Assembly: GCF_009176645.1 (NCBI RefSeq)
Contig: NZ_AP019007.1
Span: 2,852,001 to 2,916,000 of the forward strand
DNA: 64,000 nt
Direction: 5' to 3'
Source: Enterobacter oligotrophicus
Lineage (GTDB): Bacteria > Pseudomonadota > Gammaproteobacteria > Enterobacterales > Enterobacteriaceae
The position numbers were made by a program, and so were the translations under genes. Below, in pieces: positions 60,723 through 64,000 of this stretch (positions are counted from its first letter, which is position 1; each line of letters begins with the position of its first letter). The notes under the pieces were generated by a model, which worked only from the letters and a program-made list of their open reading frames with translations, was not told where the DNA came from and searched no databases.

Positions 60723-61676
60723 TTAGCACCCGGCGGCGATATAGTCGCCGTTGGCGCTGATGGGAATTACCGTCAGGAACAGAATGGTGGCAAACAGGAT
60801 CAGTACGATCCCCCCGATAATTTTGGCGACAGGCAAGACCCCGTTCAGGCTGGAGTCACCACCAAAAAATGACACTGTGCGCTCACGTGCATAACGCACC
60901 GCCAGCGATAGCCCCATAATCGAGAGCGCCGTTCCCAGCGACATGGTCATCACAGCGGCAATGCCCCAGGTCACGATCCCGAGCGCGTTTGAGAACATCA
61001 GGATCATAATTGCACCGCTGCACGGACGTGCGCCGATTGCCAGAATGACCCCCAGGCGCGTTTTCCAGTCGCCTTTGGTCAAATCCAACCCCACCCCGTG
61101 ATGGCCGCAGCCACAGTGTTCATCATGCTGGTGGAATGGCTTGATGGCTGAGATAACCATTCTGCGGGGACGCAGACTCTTCAGCGCCTGATAAATGATA
61201 AACATGCCAAATGCGCCAATCAGCACGGCACTGATCTTCTCTACGTACCAGCGACTGGTACTGATATCACCCGACGCAAGGTTGAGCCCAACCGCCAGAA
61301 TAAAGACAAACAGAATCGCACTTATACCCTGCATAAGGCTGCCGAGAAACGGCACGACGCGCGCGGCGAGCTGGCTTTCTTTATTTGTAGTGAGATAAGT
61401 GGTGACGATAAATTTGCCGTGTCCCGGCCCGATAGCATGCAGTACGCCATAAAAGAAAGCGCCCGTCAGCAACCATAAACCGCCGCTGTACTGGTGGTTA
61501 TTGAGCTGCAGCAGGTACATTACCAGATAGCGGTGCAGGGTGATTTGCGTGGCAAGGCACCACTGTATAAAGGTGTTCCAGTGGGCATGCAGGGTAAACC
61601 CGGCAAAGAGGATCGCCAGCGCCAGCAGTCCTGCTGTAGGGATGCGCCAGTCACGCGTTAGACGTTGTGTAGTCAT
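60723..61676 (-). CDS. NicO-family nickel/cobalt transporter
   Basis: 317 aa with about seven membrane segments, HAIGPGHGKFIVTTYL (the HX4DH-like metal motif), a histidine/cysteine-rich loop (HQHDEHCGCGHHG, about 182-194) and GARPCSGAIMILMFSNALG. These are features of NicO proteins such as RcnA, which export Ni and Co. It is not RcnA itself by sequence; substrate and direction are inferred. It stands alone between proP and the rRNA operon. Confidence 0.82.
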   Translation of the reverse strand: MTTQRLTRDWRIPTAGLLALAILFAGFTLHAHWNTFIQWCLATQITLHRYLVMYLLQLNNHQYSGGLWLLTGAFFYGVLHAIGPGHGKFIVTTYLTTNKESQLAARVVPFLGSLMQGISAILFVFILAVGLNLASGDISTSRWYVEKISAVLIGAFGMFIIYQALKSLRPRRMVISAIKPFHQHDEHCGCGHHGVGLDLTKGDWKTRLGVILAIGARPCSGAIMILMFSNALGIVTWGIAAVMTMSLGTALSIMGLSLAVRYARERTVSFFGGDSSLNGVLPVAKIIGGIVLILFATILFLTVIPISANGDYIAAGC

Positions 61677-61850
61677 GGGGGTGGCCTGCAGGGGGAATAT
61701 TTGCCGCTAGTATAGTTGATTTTTCCCCTTGGTTTGCAGGATCACCCGGCCGGGCTGGACATAATTGTGGATAACTCTGTGTGTAAAAAGGTATAAGGCG
61801 GGGTTTTGCTGTGGAATGCAGCAGTCAGTCATTTTTCTGTCATTTAACGG

Positions 61851-61878
61851 TTGCGGCCTGCAGAGAACTCCCTATAAT
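61851..61878 (+). promoter_or_regulatory. rRNA operon P1 promoter
   Basis: TTGCGG, 16-bp spacer, TATAAT followed by the GC-rich GCGCCTCC discriminator, as in E. coli rrn P1. Fis sites and an UP element are expected just upstream (AT-rich 61800-61850). Confidence 0.9.
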
Positions 61879-61958
61879 GCGCCTCCATCGACACGGCGGA
61901 TGTGAATCACTTCACAGACAACCCGGTCGGCTGAAGAGAAAAATCCTGAAAAACAGGG

Positions 61959-61986
61959 TTGACTCTGAAAGAGGAAAGCGTAATAT
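61959..61986 (+). promoter_or_regulatory. rRNA operon P2 promoter
   Basis: TTGACT, 16-bp spacer, TAATAT, about 108 bp downstream of P1, the normal rrn arrangement. Confidence 0.85.
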
Positions 61987-62024
61987 ACGCCACCTCGCGA
62001 CAGAGCGCTGAAGCGCGTCGCAAC

Positions 62025-62036
62025 TGCTCTTTAACA
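62025..62036 (+). promoter_or_regulatory. rrn leader boxA antitermination site
   Basis: TGCTCTTTAACA is the canonical boxA bound by NusB-S10, preventing premature termination of rRNA transcription. Confidence 0.92.
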
Positions 62037-62041
62037 ATTTA

Positions 62042-62062
62042 TCAGACAATCTGTGTGGGCAC
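62042..62062 (+). other. Left arm of the 16S RNase III processing stem
   Basis: This 21-nt segment is complementary to 63733-63753 downstream of 16S with one G-U pair, forming the long stem that RNase III cuts to release pre-16S rRNA. Confidence 0.88.
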
Positions 62063-62168
62063 TCAAAGTGACATGGATTCTTAACGTCGCAAGACGAAAA
62101 ATGAATACCAAGTCTCTGAGTGAACATACGTAATTCATTACGAAGTTTAATTCACGAGCATCAAACTT

Positions 62169-63710
<1,542 letters not shown>

Positions 63711-63732
63711 CCTTAAAGAACCTGCCTTTGCA

Positions 63733-63753
63733 GTGCTCACACAGATTGTCTGA
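63733..63753 (+). other. Right arm of the 16S RNase III processing stem
   Basis: Complementary to 62042-62062 with one G-U pair; the other half of the pre-16S stem. Confidence 0.88.
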
Positions 63754-63779
63754 TGAAAAACAGCAGTAAAAATCTCTGC

Positions 63780-63856
<77 letters not shown>

Positions 63857-63938
63857 AATTTTCCCTGATACTGCGTTGCGGCAACGCTCACATACTGATG
63901 TATGTTTCGCGTTACCACGCCTTGTCTCAGGAAAAATT
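63857..63938 (+). repeat. Hairpin-forming spacer between tRNA-Ile and tRNA-Ala
   Basis: Arms AATTTTCCCTGA (63857-63868) and TCAGGAAAAATT (63927-63938) are complementary with one mismatch and enclose a smaller inverted repeat CATAC-TGAT-GTATG, so the spacer can fold as one long stem directly after the tRNA-Ile CCA. Probably a processing structure. Confidence 0.6.
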
Positions 63939-63962
63939 ACCGGTACAGAGATTGCAAACGAT

Positions 63963-64000
63963 GGGGCTATAGCTCAGCTGGGAGAGCGCCTGCTTTGCAC
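63963..64000 (+). tRNA. alaT: tRNA-Ala (TGC anticodon), 5' part
   Basis: First 38 nt (GGGGCTATAGCTCAGCTGGG..., anticodon TGC at 63996-63998) before the window ends. Identical in start to E. coli tRNA-Ala1B. Confidence 0.95.

Overview
The window reads as a chromosomal segment of a gamma-proteobacterium of the family Enterobacteriaceae, most likely Enterobacter or a close relative. Gene content and order follow the E. coli 92-93 minute region (yjcB-pdeC-soxSR-ghxP-yjcE-actP-yjcH-acs-gltP-yjcO-fdhF-als-rpiB-yjdP-phn-yjdN-yjdM-crfC-yjcZ-proP), but with several non-E. coli insertions and losses. The 16S rRNA gene at the right end looks Enterobacter-like. This was judged by eye, so the species is not resolved. 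Almost all DNA is core-like; no prophage, transposase, integrase or CRISPR array is visible.

Left part (1-13.5 kb). The ferric citrate genes fecI-fecR-fecA-fecB run leftward off the edge, with a Fur box before fecI and a FecI-type promoter before fecA. Next come yjcB, a GGDEF diguanylate cyclase, the CSS/EAL phosphodiesterase pdeC, the redox pair soxS/soxR with its palindromic operator, a probable small RNA, a glutathione S-transferase, the purine permease ghxP and the antiporter yjcE.

13.5-25 kb. A LysR regulator is divergent from a CidA/CidB-like membrane pair and sits beside the acetate-scavenging operon acs-yjcH-actP. Then come gltP, yjcO, a hok-type type I toxin locus, and the selenoprotein formate dehydrogenase fdhF, with UGA-Sec, SECIS, a sigma54 promoter and a candidate FhlA site. 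The nrf operon that lies between acs and gltP in E. coli is absent.

25-41 kb. The most distinctive block is a sugar catabolic operon: an RbsA/C/B-like ABC importer, a cupin D-lyxose/mannose-type isomerase, a class II ketose-phosphate aldolase and a PfkB kinase. It is bracketed by a TorR-like response regulator and a TorS-like hybrid sensor kinase. Three consecutive TorR-box-like decamers lie in the divergent promoter region between the importer and the kinase. Directly beside it is the complete D-allose system alsR-alsB-alsA-alsC-alsE-alsK with rpiB, so two paralogous importer/kinase systems lie back to back.

41-53.7 kb holds the complete C-P lyase operon phnCDEFGHIJKLMNOP with a PhoB-box-like promoter and REP elements in two of its junctions, then yjdN and yjdM. 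53.7-64 kb holds the dynamin-like gene crfC with yjcZ, the 2-keto-3-deoxygluconate permease kdgT, the osmolyte transporter proP, a NicO-family metal exporter, and the start of an rRNA operon (P1/P2, boxA, 16S, tRNA-Ile, start of tRNA-Ala). Two families of REP-like palindromes punctuate the window: a GCCGGGTGGCGGC type and a CCCTCTCCC/GGGAGAGGG type.
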